DNA of 18,332 nt, taken from contig JAWXTY010000030.1 in NCBI GenBank assembly GCA_044433115.1, positions 1 through 18,332 of the forward strand. The letters run 5' to 3'. Under the pieces are notes generated by a model that was not told the origin of the DNA, made no database searches, and worked only from the letters and a program-made list of their open reading frames with translations. The DNA comes from CAKUIA01 sp044433115. GTDB taxonomy: Bacteria > Verrucomicrobiota > Verrucomicrobiia > Opitutales > Intestinicryptomonadaceae. Positions 6,642-15,367 of the stretch are shown here, piece by piece (the first letter of the stretch is position 1; every line of letters begins with the position of its first letter). The translations under genes were made by a program, and so were the position numbers.

Positions 6642-8561
6642 ATGGCACTAAGTTTATTTATTATTTCACTTGTATTTTATATATTAGTTTTAGGCTATGC
6701 CGCATATCTATATAAAAGAGCTGACGATTTATATCCAGAAAATATAAAGAAGAGTGTTCTATTAGCAAGCATTGAACAAGCTCAAAATACGCTTACTGAC
6801 TTAAAAGAAGAAAATGCTAAGTTAAGAGATGAAAAACATATTGCCCTAGAAAATATTTCTCAAGGTAATGCAATGAAGGCATATATTGAAAGCAATAGAG
6901 ATACTGAAGCTAATCTTAGGGCTGCTATAGATAAATCTAAAATCGATATTAAAGACGTAAAAGATAAATTAAATAAGCTAACCGAAGAGTTGCAACAGGT
7001 TTCTCAAGAACTCCAAGATAAGCAAGAGGCTCGTAGGCACATAGATAATGTTATATCCTTAAATAGCTCAAAGGCAGAGGATTTGGATACTCGCATAAAT
7101 ATTGCTGAAAATAGTTTGAAAGCAGCGGAAGCAAAACTTGGGGCTTTAGGCAGGGATATAATAGAGAAAACTCAAGAGCTTAATGGCTTAGATGCAAAGG
7201 TTAAATTTGCAAAAGAAGAGTTGGACGCCCTTAAAAAAGAAGAAAAAAGGATTGCCGATAGTAAAGACGAATTAGTCAAGAAGAAGGAAACCCTAGAAGA
7301 ATCTATACAAAATCTTGAAGCAAAAAAGAGCATACTAAGTCCTGCTGTTTTGGAATATGAAGCTAAGCAAAAACATGCAGAAAAAGCTAGAAGTGAAAAA
7401 TGGAAAGATTTAGAAAATTACAATATAACTACAAGGATAAGCAATCCTAAAGACTTAGATGAGCAAGAGTTTTTATCTGAATTTAAGTTGGCATTAAAGA
7501 ATAATAATATAATATTTGATGAACGAACTATAAATGCTTTCCATACTGGATTGAAAGTTCAAGAGTCTTCGCCTATGGTTGTTCTCGCTGGCACATCAGG
7601 TACAGGTAAGAGCTTGTTGCCAAAGCTATATGCAGAATTCTTGGGTATGGATTTCTTGTCTATTGCAGTTCAACCTAGATGGGATTCGCCTCAAGATATG
7701 TTCGGCTTTTATAATTATATGGAACAGCAGTTTAAGGCAACAGAGTTATCTAGGCGTCTTTGGAGTTATGATATTTACAACAATGAAATTTGTAAGTATA
7801 AAACTAAAAATGATTTACCAATGAATATTGTTTTGTTGGACGAAATGAATTTGGCAAAAGTTGAATACTACTTTAGCGATATGCTAAGTAAGTTAGAGTT
7901 GAGGCGTACTATAGATGAATCTACTCCAGAAAAACGTAAAGATGCTGAAATTGAATTGGAAACTTCCGGAACTTCGGACTTGCCAAGAAGGCTTTATGTT
8001 GGGAAGAATACTTTGTTTGTAGGTACAATGAATGAAGACGAATCGACTCAATCTTTATCTGATAAAGTTATGGATAGGGCAAATGTAATGCGTTTTGGTA
8101 GACCAAAAGACTTAAATATAACTCCAAACTTAGAGCAGTTTACAAAAACTGCAAAAAATATGCAAATGCAAACTAGTCTTAGCTCTTGGGATAAATTTCA
8201 ATCTAAAAACAAGGGTGTGAATCCACTTCTTGAAGAGTTCCTAAGAAATATAAATGAAGAATTAGATAAGGTAGGTCGACCTTTTGCACATAGAGTATTC
8301 CAAGCTATGTCTAATTATGTAAATAATTACCCTAATCAAAGCGAATTGGGAGTAAAAAGTGCTATTGCAGATCAGGTTGAAATGAAGATTTTGCCAAAAT
8401 TAAATGCTTTAGAAAAAGACGACCCAAATACAAGTGCTATATTAAATAAAATACAAGAAAGTATATATAAATTAGATGATGAAAACTTGTACAAGGCATT
8501 TAAGAGGGCAAATGAAGATAGCCATAATGTATTTTTCCAATGGAGAGGAATAATGAGGTAA
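6642..8561 (+). CDS. Membrane-anchored coiled-coil McrB-like AAA+ NTPase (CnuB-like)
   Basis: A 639-residue fusion. Residues about 3-24 are a transmembrane helix, about 40-245 a long coiled coil, and about 300-600 an AAA+ NTPase of the McrB type. Visible motifs are Walker A AGTSGTGKS (316-324), Walker B VLLDEMN (D400, E401), the sensor-1 region VGTMNEDES (460-468) followed by DKVMDRA (R479), and a later RPFAHRVF (R551). The MNEDES string stands where McrB has its signature MNTADRS, placing this in the divergent McrB branch rather than classical McrB. McrB proteins form rings that hydrolyse GTP and drive an McrC nuclease; nucleotide preference here is not visible. The N-terminal DNA-reading domain of McrB is absent and replaced by the membrane coiled coil. 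An AAGGAG site at 6625-6630 precedes the ATG. The next gene is a DUF2357/McrC-like partner, as expected for an McrBC pair. Confidence 0.9.
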   Translation: MALSLFIISLVFYILVLGYAAYLYKRADDLYPENIKKSVLLASIEQAQNTLTDLKEENAKLRDEKHIALENISQGNAMKAYIESNRDTEANLRAAIDKSKIDIKDVKDKLNKLTEELQQVSQELQDKQEARRHIDNVISLNSSKAEDLDTRINIAENSLKAAEAKLGALGRDIIEKTQELNGLDAKVKFAKEELDALKKEEKRIADSKDELVKKKETLEESIQNLEAKKSILSPAVLEYEAKQKHAEKARSEKWKDLENYNITTRISNPKDLDEQEFLSEFKLALKNNNIIFDERTINAFHTGLKVQESSPMVVLAGTSGTGKSLLPKLYAEFLGMDFLSIAVQPRWDSPQDMFGFYNYMEQQFKATELSRRLWSYDIYNNEICKYKTKNDLPMNIVLLDEMNLAKVEYYFSDMLSKLELRRTIDESTPEKRKDAEIELETSGTSDLPRRLYVGKNTLFVGTMNEDESTQSLSDKVMDRANVMRFGRPKDLNITPNLEQFTKTAKNMQMQTSLSSWDKFQSKNKGVNPLLEEFLRNINEELDKVGRPFAHRVFQAMSNYVNNYPNQSELGVKSAIADQVEMKILPKLNALEKDDPNTSAILNKIQESIYKLDDENLYKAFKRANEDSHNVFFQWRGIMR

Positions 8562-8563
8562 GA

Positions 8564-9808
8564 ATGCGTGATTCTACACATTTTAGCAATTTATCAGAGC
8601 TATATGCTAGCTCTGCTTTTTGCGATTGCTCAAGTGTGAATAGCTACTTAAAAAATCACAGTATAGAAGAGACACCTGAAAAATATAAATTTGTCGAGGA
8701 TATCGTAGAGATGATGTCTCGTTTACGTTTTGAGGCAGAAGGGAATGATTTCTCTGTTATGGCTCACAGTAAACGTAGAGCATTGCCTCTTGATATAGAT
8801 AGCATAGCCGAAGAGCTTACTGATAAAGATAAGAATGAAGCTCCTATTCGCATTATCAGCATTATTGCACAAAAACACTTGCATATGCTAAAAGTGCTTG
8901 TTGAAAATTTACATAAAATTCTAAGGAGAGTTAGGCAAAAACAAAATATATCATCAATCCAGCAAATAGATTCTTATTGTTTACAGTGGCTAAGTAGGCA
9001 GTCTGGTTACACGGTAGCCGAAAAGGCAGGCAATAAGCAAGAATTACTTGCTGTTGTTAGACAAGAGTCTTATTTTACTTTAGAAAACAAGGTTTTGAAA
9101 GACTTTTTAAAGAAATGTTTGACTATAGGTAGTAAATACTTGAAAAAATATGAGAAAAACTTCCCTAACTCACAGCGAATAAGAGCAGTTAAGTCTTTAG
9201 TGAGTTTTAGCCAACTTCAACTGAGAGAACCCTTAATGCAAAGCATAGCTAACATATATGCAATGCCAACGCCAAACTATACATTGCAGTATAATGCAAG
9301 GTATTCTAAGTTATGGGGTTTATACAGGCAACTAATACAGCAAATGAAAATAATAGAGCTTGTTTGGAAGAAAAGGCACAAGCTTTTTTATGAATATTTT
9401 TACATAAACTTTTTGAGCAATTTTCATATTCTAGAGCTTAAACCTTCGCTTTTTAAAACTATGTTTTGGATTTCATTTATGCCTCAAAACGCTAGATTTA
9501 TAAGAAATCCGCATAAGTTAAGCTTGTATGAAATAAAAGGGTTTATCTTCAAAATTGAATATAAAGATATAGAGCAAAATTTTATAGAAATTAAGCTGTC
9601 TCAATTTGATAAAAATGGCACTCTTATTAAAGAGAAGTCTTATGTGCCTATATTTCTTGAAGATGAAAGTATATCGATAAAAGACACTTCGTATAGCTAT
9701 GTATTTTACTGTTTATCTGGCAAAAATAATCTGAATAGTATTTCTAAATTTGAAGATTTTGATAAAATAGACAATATTATTAAAGCAGATTTTGAGGTGC
9801 TAAAATGA
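8564..9808 (+). CDS. DUF2357-type McrC-like partner protein (CnuC-like)
   Basis: A 414-residue protein directly downstream of the McrB-like NTPase. The stretch YFTLENKVLKDFLKKCL (LENK at 173-176) matches the ENxxLKxxL signature of DUF2357, a domain found in McrC-like proteins of divergent McrBC systems. McrC proteins bind the centre of the McrB ring, stimulate NTP hydrolysis and usually carry a C-terminal PD-(D/E)XK nuclease. Here I see no clear D...ExK triad in the C-terminal third, so the protein may be an inactive or very divergent nuclease. The start is set at 8564 because GAGG at 8555-8558 is correctly spaced for that ATG. An in-frame ATG at 8540 overlaps the previous gene and has no ribosome site. 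The gene ends with an ATGA overlap with the next one, indicating translational coupling. Confidence 0.8.
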   Translation: MRDSTHFSNLSELYASSAFCDCSSVNSYLKNHSIEETPEKYKFVEDIVEMMSRLRFEAEGNDFSVMAHSKRRALPLDIDSIAEELTDKDKNEAPIRIISIIAQKHLHMLKVLVENLHKILRRVRQKQNISSIQQIDSYCLQWLSRQSGYTVAEKAGNKQELLAVVRQESYFTLENKVLKDFLKKCLTIGSKYLKKYEKNFPNSQRIRAVKSLVSFSQLQLREPLMQSIANIYAMPTPNYTLQYNARYSKLWGLYRQLIQQMKIIELVWKKRHKLFYEYFYINFLSNFHILELKPSLFKTMFWISFMPQNARFIRNPHKLSLYEIKGFIFKIEYKDIEQNFIEIKLSQFDKNGTLIKEKSYVPIFLEDESISIKDTSYSYVFYCLSGKNNLNSISKFEDFDKIDNIIKADFEVLK

Positions 9809-12072
9809 TTATGCATATTTATGACATAGGCACAAAGCCAAAGCGAACTCGTATTGACATAAATGTTGAGAGAGATGATATGGAAATAGCTCTAAGTATA
9901 GAAGAAAAAGCTTATAGTAATTTGCTTATAATCCCACCTAAAGAGTCTAATAAAAAAGCTTATACTCAGGATTTTAAACAGGCTAGCATAGAAGATTTCT
10001 ATATAGATGGCAAGTTCTCGTACCCTAATACATTTTCTTTAAGCGAAATTTTATCTAAACTAGAAAAAGATGATAGTTTCTTAAAGCTAAAAGATTATTT
10101 TAATTATCAGGAAGCGGATAATAAGCTAAATGCAGATAAAAACATAATACTTGTGCCTGATTCCTATTCGGCATTAACTCAAGAATATTTACTATCTATA
10201 GATAGCTTTAAAAGAGAAAAGACTTCTTTGCTTTGGCGTTCAGTTGCAGCTTGTTTAGGGGCTAATTTAAAAGATGCTAAAGCTGAAGATAAGCTTTTAG
10301 TTATAGATTCTTTAAATGATGAAATTTTGGCAACAATTTTGATATTAAAAGAAGATACTAGGAATGGAAAAACGCTTTTAGTACCTCAAAGGAAAGCATA
10401 TAAAAGGCATACATATTTTTATCCTTATATGAAATCTATACTTGAGCAAAATTCAGCATTGCCAATAGAAGTAGATAGCTTTTTTAGGCATACATTTTAT
10501 GGGACAAAAAATAAAACATTCATAGCTCCGTTTAAGGATACTTGGAGAGAATTTGACACTCCTAAAGATGACAATATTTGCATAACACAATTGGATTTGT
10601 CTGGTATAGATCACTGTATTATTATAGGTGATACAAAGTTGCCTAATGGAATTGTAGCAAAGCAAACGAGCTTAGAAGAAGGTGTCGCAAAGTTTGCATA
10701 TTATAGAGAAAAGGGCTATCCTACTTATTTAGATCAATGCGAAGAATTATCTATAATCGTTCAAAATCCTAAAGAAGAATCTATAGATACTTACATATTA
10801 ATCCCTGCAAAAGATGATTGTGTAGGTGGTGAAGAAATACAAGGGAAGATAAACGAGAAAACTTCTATAGAAAAGCAAAATAAGATGGCTCAATTCTTGT
10901 TGAAATTAGGCGATACAATGGAGCTTAAAGAGCTTAGCCAAGAATTTCCTGAAAGCACTAAAGATCAATCCTTAACGTTAATCCCTGCAATGATACCTGG
11001 GCAAGGTATAGCTAGGGTGAAAGTAGAGGCATACCCGCTAATTAAAGAAGCTGTAATGCTTGATTTTCTAAATATGAAAGACTCAGAAAAAACTATAGAG
11101 TCTTTGCAAAATGAGATAAAACGTAGTTTCCCTATAGAAATTCCGCAAGTGAAAGTTAATCCAAAGTCTTGGAATGAAATACTAAAAAATAAGATAAACA
11201 TATTTTTAAATACTGAAGAAATAAATCCTGATATTTTTTCGAAATCAAAGTATGAAAATCAAAATGCAGTTGGTATAGAGAGATTTCAACGACTCAATGT
11301 TTTTGCTAAAGAAGGTGAAATCCCGAAAGAATTTGAAGAATTAGTTAATCACTTATTTTTAAAGCTAAAAAAATATTATAATAAATCGCCTAAAGACGCA
11401 ATGAGAATTGCTGCATGGACTTATGATTATAAAAACCTTGGATATTTTGACAAGATAAAAGAAGATATATTAGAAGCCTTTGAAAACGGTGAAAGAATGC
11501 CAAAGCAAGCACATACTTTCTGTGGTAATTGCCTAAAAAATAATGTCGATTTGATTAGGTATTATAATGCTTTTGTTCAAAATCTTTTCGAAAGAATAAG
11601 CACTGCAAAATTTAATATAAACGATTCTTATCCTAAAAAGATAGAGGGGTTATCTGATTGGCTTAGGGGTTTTAGTGAGTTGTTGGTAAACAATAATGAA
11701 TTCTTTGCTATGTTTGAGAATGAAGAATACAAGACTTTAATAAAATATACTCCTATTGATTGTGCTGAATTTTTATTGTATGTATATGTTTCTTATATGA
11801 GACATAATGATATAGCTGCAATAAGATCATTGTTAAAGACTATGTTGTTTTTACTTAAATATCGTAAATATAATAAAGATTTTCTAAGGAATACAGATCC
11901 ATTTCAAATGAACTTATATGAGTTGATTTTAGAAAAAACAGACCCTAAACGAATAGATAGAAGAAGAACTTCAAAGCAAAAAGAAGATATTAGAACTCTT
12001 GTAACTTCATATAGAGATTTTTTGCAAGGCAATGGAAGTTTAGAGGGTATACCTAATTTAAATACGGACTAA
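9805..12072 (+). CDS. Large protein with degenerate Hsp70-like N-terminal half, fourth gene of the operon
   Basis: A 755-residue protein without an obvious catalytic motif. The N-terminal half resembles an Hsp70/actin-fold ATPase in order of elements. ILVPD near 115-119 is followed by SLLWRSVAACLG (141-152), which stands where Hsp70 has NEPTAAALAYG. Next come LLVIDSLNDEILATILI in place of DLGGGTFDVSIL, a CIIIGDTKLP string like VGGSTRIP, a SLEEGVAKFAYYREKG helix and a beta-rich part resembling a substrate-binding domain. The glycines of the phosphate-2 loop are missing, so ATP hydrolysis is doubtful. The C-terminal half is helical with one CGNC pair (C573, C576). From memory, Hsp70-like NBD/SBD proteins occur in type III CoCoNuT loci, which fits the context. 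It overlaps the McrC-like gene by 4 nt and has a GAGGT ribosome site. The Hsp70 reading is an inference from pattern memory and should be tested by structure prediction. Confidence 0.6.
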   Translation: MIMHIYDIGTKPKRTRIDINVERDDMEIALSIEEKAYSNLLIIPPKESNKKAYTQDFKQASIEDFYIDGKFSYPNTFSLSEILSKLEKDDSFLKLKDYFNYQEADNKLNADKNIILVPDSYSALTQEYLLSIDSFKREKTSLLWRSVAACLGANLKDAKAEDKLLVIDSLNDEILATILILKEDTRNGKTLLVPQRKAYKRHTYFYPYMKSILEQNSALPIEVDSFFRHTFYGTKNKTFIAPFKDTWREFDTPKDDNICITQLDLSGIDHCIIIGDTKLPNGIVAKQTSLEEGVAKFAYYREKGYPTYLDQCEELSIIVQNPKEESIDTYILIPAKDDCVGGEEIQGKINEKTSIEKQNKMAQFLLKLGDTMELKELSQEFPESTKDQSLTLIPAMIPGQGIARVKVEAYPLIKEAVMLDFLNMKDSEKTIESLQNEIKRSFPIEIPQVKVNPKSWNEILKNKINIFLNTEEINPDIFSKSKYENQNAVGIERFQRLNVFAKEGEIPKEFEELVNHLFLKLKKYYNKSPKDAMRIAAWTYDYKNLGYFDKIKEDILEAFENGERMPKQAHTFCGNCLKNNVDLIRYYNAFVQNLFERISTAKFNINDSYPKKIEGLSDWLRGFSELLVNNNEFFAMFENEEYKTLIKYTPIDCAEFLLYVYVSYMRHNDIAAIRSLLKTMLFLLKYRKYNKDFLRNTDPFQMNLYELILEKTDPKRIDRRRTSKQKEDIRTLVTSYRDFLQGNGSLEGIPNLNTD

Positions 12073-12076
12073 TCAA

Positions 12077-15000
12077 ATGAATGTAAATGAGTATATAAAG
12101 TTGTGGACTCTCAATAAAAATGATGAGAGTGTAGCGATAAGCCATTCAAAGTTAATATCAGAATTTGGCTCTATAAACAATCAAGTTAAAGCTCAAGATG
12201 CTATAAATTATTTACGTAGCGAAAACTTAATTTGCTGCGATGTTTCTGGTAAATATCTTCTAACAAACAGAGCTGTGCGTATTAGAAAACTACTTCCTCG
12301 TACTCCAGAAATAGTGCCCGAAAAAAAGGAATCTTTAAACCCTACAAGGTGGCATAGGTTTAGGAAATTATTGAGCTATTATATGGATTGTGTCCATATT
12401 CAAGAGCGTTCGCAGGAATATTTGCATGATAAAGATTTATATAGAAAATTCTTCTTACCTATTATGCCTTATAACTGGCTAAAAAGCCTTGATGAAGAAA
12501 ATGAAGAAATATCTTTAACTATTGGCTCTAAAGCTAAATTTGTTTCTAAATTGCTATTGCATAGAGCAGATGAAGATGAAGAAATTTATTTAGGCTACCC
12601 ACTAATTGGCATAAAAAACAAAGATAACTCAGGTTATTCTTATACCCCTATATCGCTTATACCTGTAGATATAAAAGATCATTCTGAAACTACTCTTAAG
12701 ATAAAACTTAGGTTTGATGAAACTGAAATAAATCAAGCATGGGTAGATTTTAATGTACCAGAAGACTATAAAAGAGATATAGCAAATATACTTTATAATT
12801 TTTCTACAGAAGGTGATAAAAAAGGACTTTTAGACCTAAGAAAGGCACTGCCTTATCTATCTAACTTTACCAAAGACAAAAAAACTAATCTCACTGTTGA
12901 CTTTGATCCAAATGAGTGCCTAAAGGTATTGCCAGAGAATTTTGATAAAGCTAAAGCTATAAATGCACCTTTACTTTTTGTGGGCAATTCATTGAAATAT
13001 TCAAAGACATTAAAGAAGGAATTGGCTTATATTAGAGATAAAGTCGATAATGAAACCTTAGATGAGACTGCTTTAGCCTACATCTTTAGAGACCCACCTA
13101 AAAGTTGTGATAAAAAAGATAATACCTATGTTCCACTGTCTTTTATAGATTCAAATGACGAGCAACGCTATGCAATATCTGAGGCTCTTAATACGCCTAT
13201 TTCAAAGGTTACAGGCCCCCCTGGGACAGGTAAGTCTCAAGTTGCTGTTAATATCATAGCTAATTTGATTTATGAAGGGAAAAATGTATTGTTTTCAAGT
13301 ATGAACCATAAGGCAGTAAATGCAATTGCTGAACGTAGCGTATCTTTGCTTGAAAAATATAATATAGATATAGTTAAATTTTGCTCTAATGAAGATAATT
13401 CTGTGCAAAACCCTTGGTTTAAACAAAATATAGAAGACTTAATTTCAAGAGCTAAAAATGCAAAAAGGCATACTGATAGTGAATCTGTTGAGTACATAAA
13501 CGATTATTCTAAAGAAATAGAAAGACTTTTGCGTAGGTTGAAATCTTTTAATGAAACATTAGAGATTTCTTCAAAGTACAGCGAAGCATATCATAGGTTA
13601 TATAAAAAATTAAAACGTCTATTTAAGCATAGAGATATAGATTTTAATTTAGATATTAAAGCTCTAAAGAATGCACATAAGCATCTTAAAGACGATGTTC
13701 TTTTTAAGTTTTCTTTAAGTCATATTCTTAACTATATAATATGGAGGCTTTGTCATAAAAAACATTCTCAAAAGGCAAGAGAAGTGATCTTTTCGAAGCT
13801 AGATTTTCTCGATAGAGATTTGCCTGCAATAGAATTAAAAGAAGATTTACTTGATATCTTAGACGCCTTAACAGACTTTAAGGGAAACGAAAAATTATCT
13901 GAAAAAATATTAAAGGACATAAGCATTTTACCAGACTCAAGCGAATATGCAAAAGATCTAAAGGAAAATTTAGATATATTAGATAAGCACATAATCAATG
14001 CTTTGGCGTATAAGTTGTCAGATAAAGTTTGTAGCTTAGGGGAAAGCCTTCAAGAACAACAAGAGCTAAAGGGCATTATGGCTACTTTAAAGGAATCTAA
14101 GTCTCCTTACTTCTTTCAAAAAATTGATAAAAGTAGTTGCGAAGAAGCCTTAAGGGGATTTAAGATTTTTTCAAAATATTTCCCTGCTTGGGCAACAACT
14201 CTATTGTCTTTGACAAAGGCGTCACCTTGTATTGCGGGGCTTTTTGATAGGGTTATTATAGATGAGGCTTCTCAGTGTATTATTCCTCCAGTGATACCTG
14301 CTTTATTTAGGGCAAAGGCTCTTACTGTAATTGGAGATCCGAACCAATTTCCTCCTGTAGTTACAATTAAGCCGATAAGGCACGACTACTTAAAATCGAA
14401 GTATGGTATAAGTGATTTAGCTAGCCAAAGCTTTGACTTTATGGCTTATAGTGCTTATGATATCGTGCATAAATCTCCAATAATGCTTAAAGAACACTTT
14501 AGGTGTAATGATGATATTGTAGACTTTATCAACGAGGAGTTTTATTCAAAAGAATTGAGGTTTAGAACTAATAAATCTCAACTTAGATTCCCAAAGGCTC
14601 TAGGATATAAAAATGCTATAGAATGGGCTAATATAGAAAATGATAACGAGGCTGAGGTTAAGGAAGTTATTGATAGAGTTAAACGCCTTGTTGAAATAAA
14701 TTACGAAGGCTCTGTAGGCATTATCAGCCCGCATAAGAAAAATGTAGGCGTGCTAGAGACTGCCTTGTATGAATACAAAGCCAAGTTGGATATAACTATA
14801 AACACAGCAAATGGGTTCCAAGGAGGAGAGTGCGATTTAGTGATTTTTATGTTGGGTTATAATGATAGCCTTACAAAGGGAGGACGATGGTATGCAGGCT
14901 CTACTGACAATAGATATATTTACAATGTTGCCTTAAGTAGAGCGAGGGCATTTCTATTGATTGTAGGAGATAGAAATGCTTGCGAGAAATCAGGGGTAAG

Positions 15001-15367
15001 CGTTTTGGAAAGCTTGGCTAAATATCCTAAAGTGTCCACGAAGAAGGCAGCTGAAGTATTTAAGATGAATGCTATTGAAGAGAAGTTTTACAATGCTATT
15101 CTAGCAAGTGGTATAGATGTAAAACCTCAATACCCTGTACTTGGTAGACGTTTAGACTTTGCTATAATAGATGATAAAAATAAAATTGATATAGAAATAG
15201 ATGGCAAGCAATATCATATAAACTCCGATGGCAATAGAAAGTACGATGACTTATTTAGAGACTTGCAATTGGAGAGTGCAGGCTGGAAAGTAATAAGATT
15301 TTGGGCTGCTGAAGTTAATAAAGATATAGATAAATGTATCGAAAAAGTAAGAAGTGCTATAATGTGA
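12077..15367 (+). CDS. UPF1-like SF1 helicase with C-terminal Vsr/DUF559-like nuclease (CnuE-like)
   Basis: A 1096-residue helicase-nuclease. Residues about 1-70 look like a winged-helix domain. The SF1B motor motifs are GPPGTGKS (motif I, 380-387), SSMNHKAVNAI (Ia), IIDEAS (motif II, D729-S732), GDPNQFPP (motif III, 753-760), EHFRCN (IV), NGFQGGECD (V, 912-920) and ALSRAR (VI, 952-957). This order and the DEAS and GDPNQFPP forms are typical of UPF1/Dna2-like enzymes, which unwind RNA or DNA. A helical, partly coiled insertion lies between motifs Ia and II (about 470-700). The C-terminal 100 residues form a small restriction-fold nuclease: D1027 in RRLDFAI and E1040-I-D-G-K-Q-Y-H1047, the ExDGxxxH pattern of Vsr/DUF559 relatives. 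All key residues are present. It follows the Hsp70-like gene by 4 nt and is the last gene of the operon. Whether the substrate is RNA or DNA is not visible; the resemblance to UPF1 suggests RNA. Confidence 0.92.
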   Translation: MNVNEYIKLWTLNKNDESVAISHSKLISEFGSINNQVKAQDAINYLRSENLICCDVSGKYLLTNRAVRIRKLLPRTPEIVPEKKESLNPTRWHRFRKLLSYYMDCVHIQERSQEYLHDKDLYRKFFLPIMPYNWLKSLDEENEEISLTIGSKAKFVSKLLLHRADEDEEIYLGYPLIGIKNKDNSGYSYTPISLIPVDIKDHSETTLKIKLRFDETEINQAWVDFNVPEDYKRDIANILYNFSTEGDKKGLLDLRKALPYLSNFTKDKKTNLTVDFDPNECLKVLPENFDKAKAINAPLLFVGNSLKYSKTLKKELAYIRDKVDNETLDETALAYIFRDPPKSCDKKDNTYVPLSFIDSNDEQRYAISEALNTPISKVTGPPGTGKSQVAVNIIANLIYEGKNVLFSSMNHKAVNAIAERSVSLLEKYNIDIVKFCSNEDNSVQNPWFKQNIEDLISRAKNAKRHTDSESVEYINDYSKEIERLLRRLKSFNETLEISSKYSEAYHRLYKKLKRLFKHRDIDFNLDIKALKNAHKHLKDDVLFKFSLSHILNYIIWRLCHKKHSQKAREVIFSKLDFLDRDLPAIELKEDLLDILDALTDFKGNEKLSEKILKDISILPDSSEYAKDLKENLDILDKHIINALAYKLSDKVCSLGESLQEQQELKGIMATLKESKSPYFFQKIDKSSCEEALRGFKIFSKYFPAWATTLLSLTKASPCIAGLFDRVIIDEASQCIIPPVIPALFRAKALTVIGDPNQFPPVVTIKPIRHDYLKSKYGISDLASQSFDFMAYSAYDIVHKSPIMLKEHFRCNDDIVDFINEEFYSKELRFRTNKSQLRFPKALGYKNAIEWANIENDNEAEVKEVIDRVKRLVEINYEGSVGIISPHKKNVGVLETALYEYKAKLDITINTANGFQGGECDLVIFMLGYNDSLTKGGRWYAGSTDNRYIYNVALSRARAFLLIVGDRNACEKSGVSVLESLAKYPKVSTKKAAEVFKMNAIEEKFYNAILASGIDVKPQYPVLGRRLDFAIIDDKNKIDIEIDGKQYHINSDGNRKYDDLFRDLQLESAGWKVIRFWAAEVNKDIDKCIEKVRSAIM

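Noticed and set aside
5407..8561. Zorya-like system, given membrane proteins followed by an ATPase and helicase
   Set aside because: Zorya needs a MotA/MotB-like pair with several membrane helices and a peptidoglycan-binding domain. Here each protein has one helix and a long coiled coil, and the NTPase is McrB-like.
8540..8563. Earlier ATG for the McrC-like gene
   Set aside because: It has no ribosome site and overlaps the upstream gene, while the ATG at 8564 has a well-spaced GAGG.
5407..15367. BREX or DISARM
   Set aside because: No PglZ, BrxC-type ATPase, DUF1998 protein or phospholipase-D protein is present, and no methyltransferase belongs to this operon.
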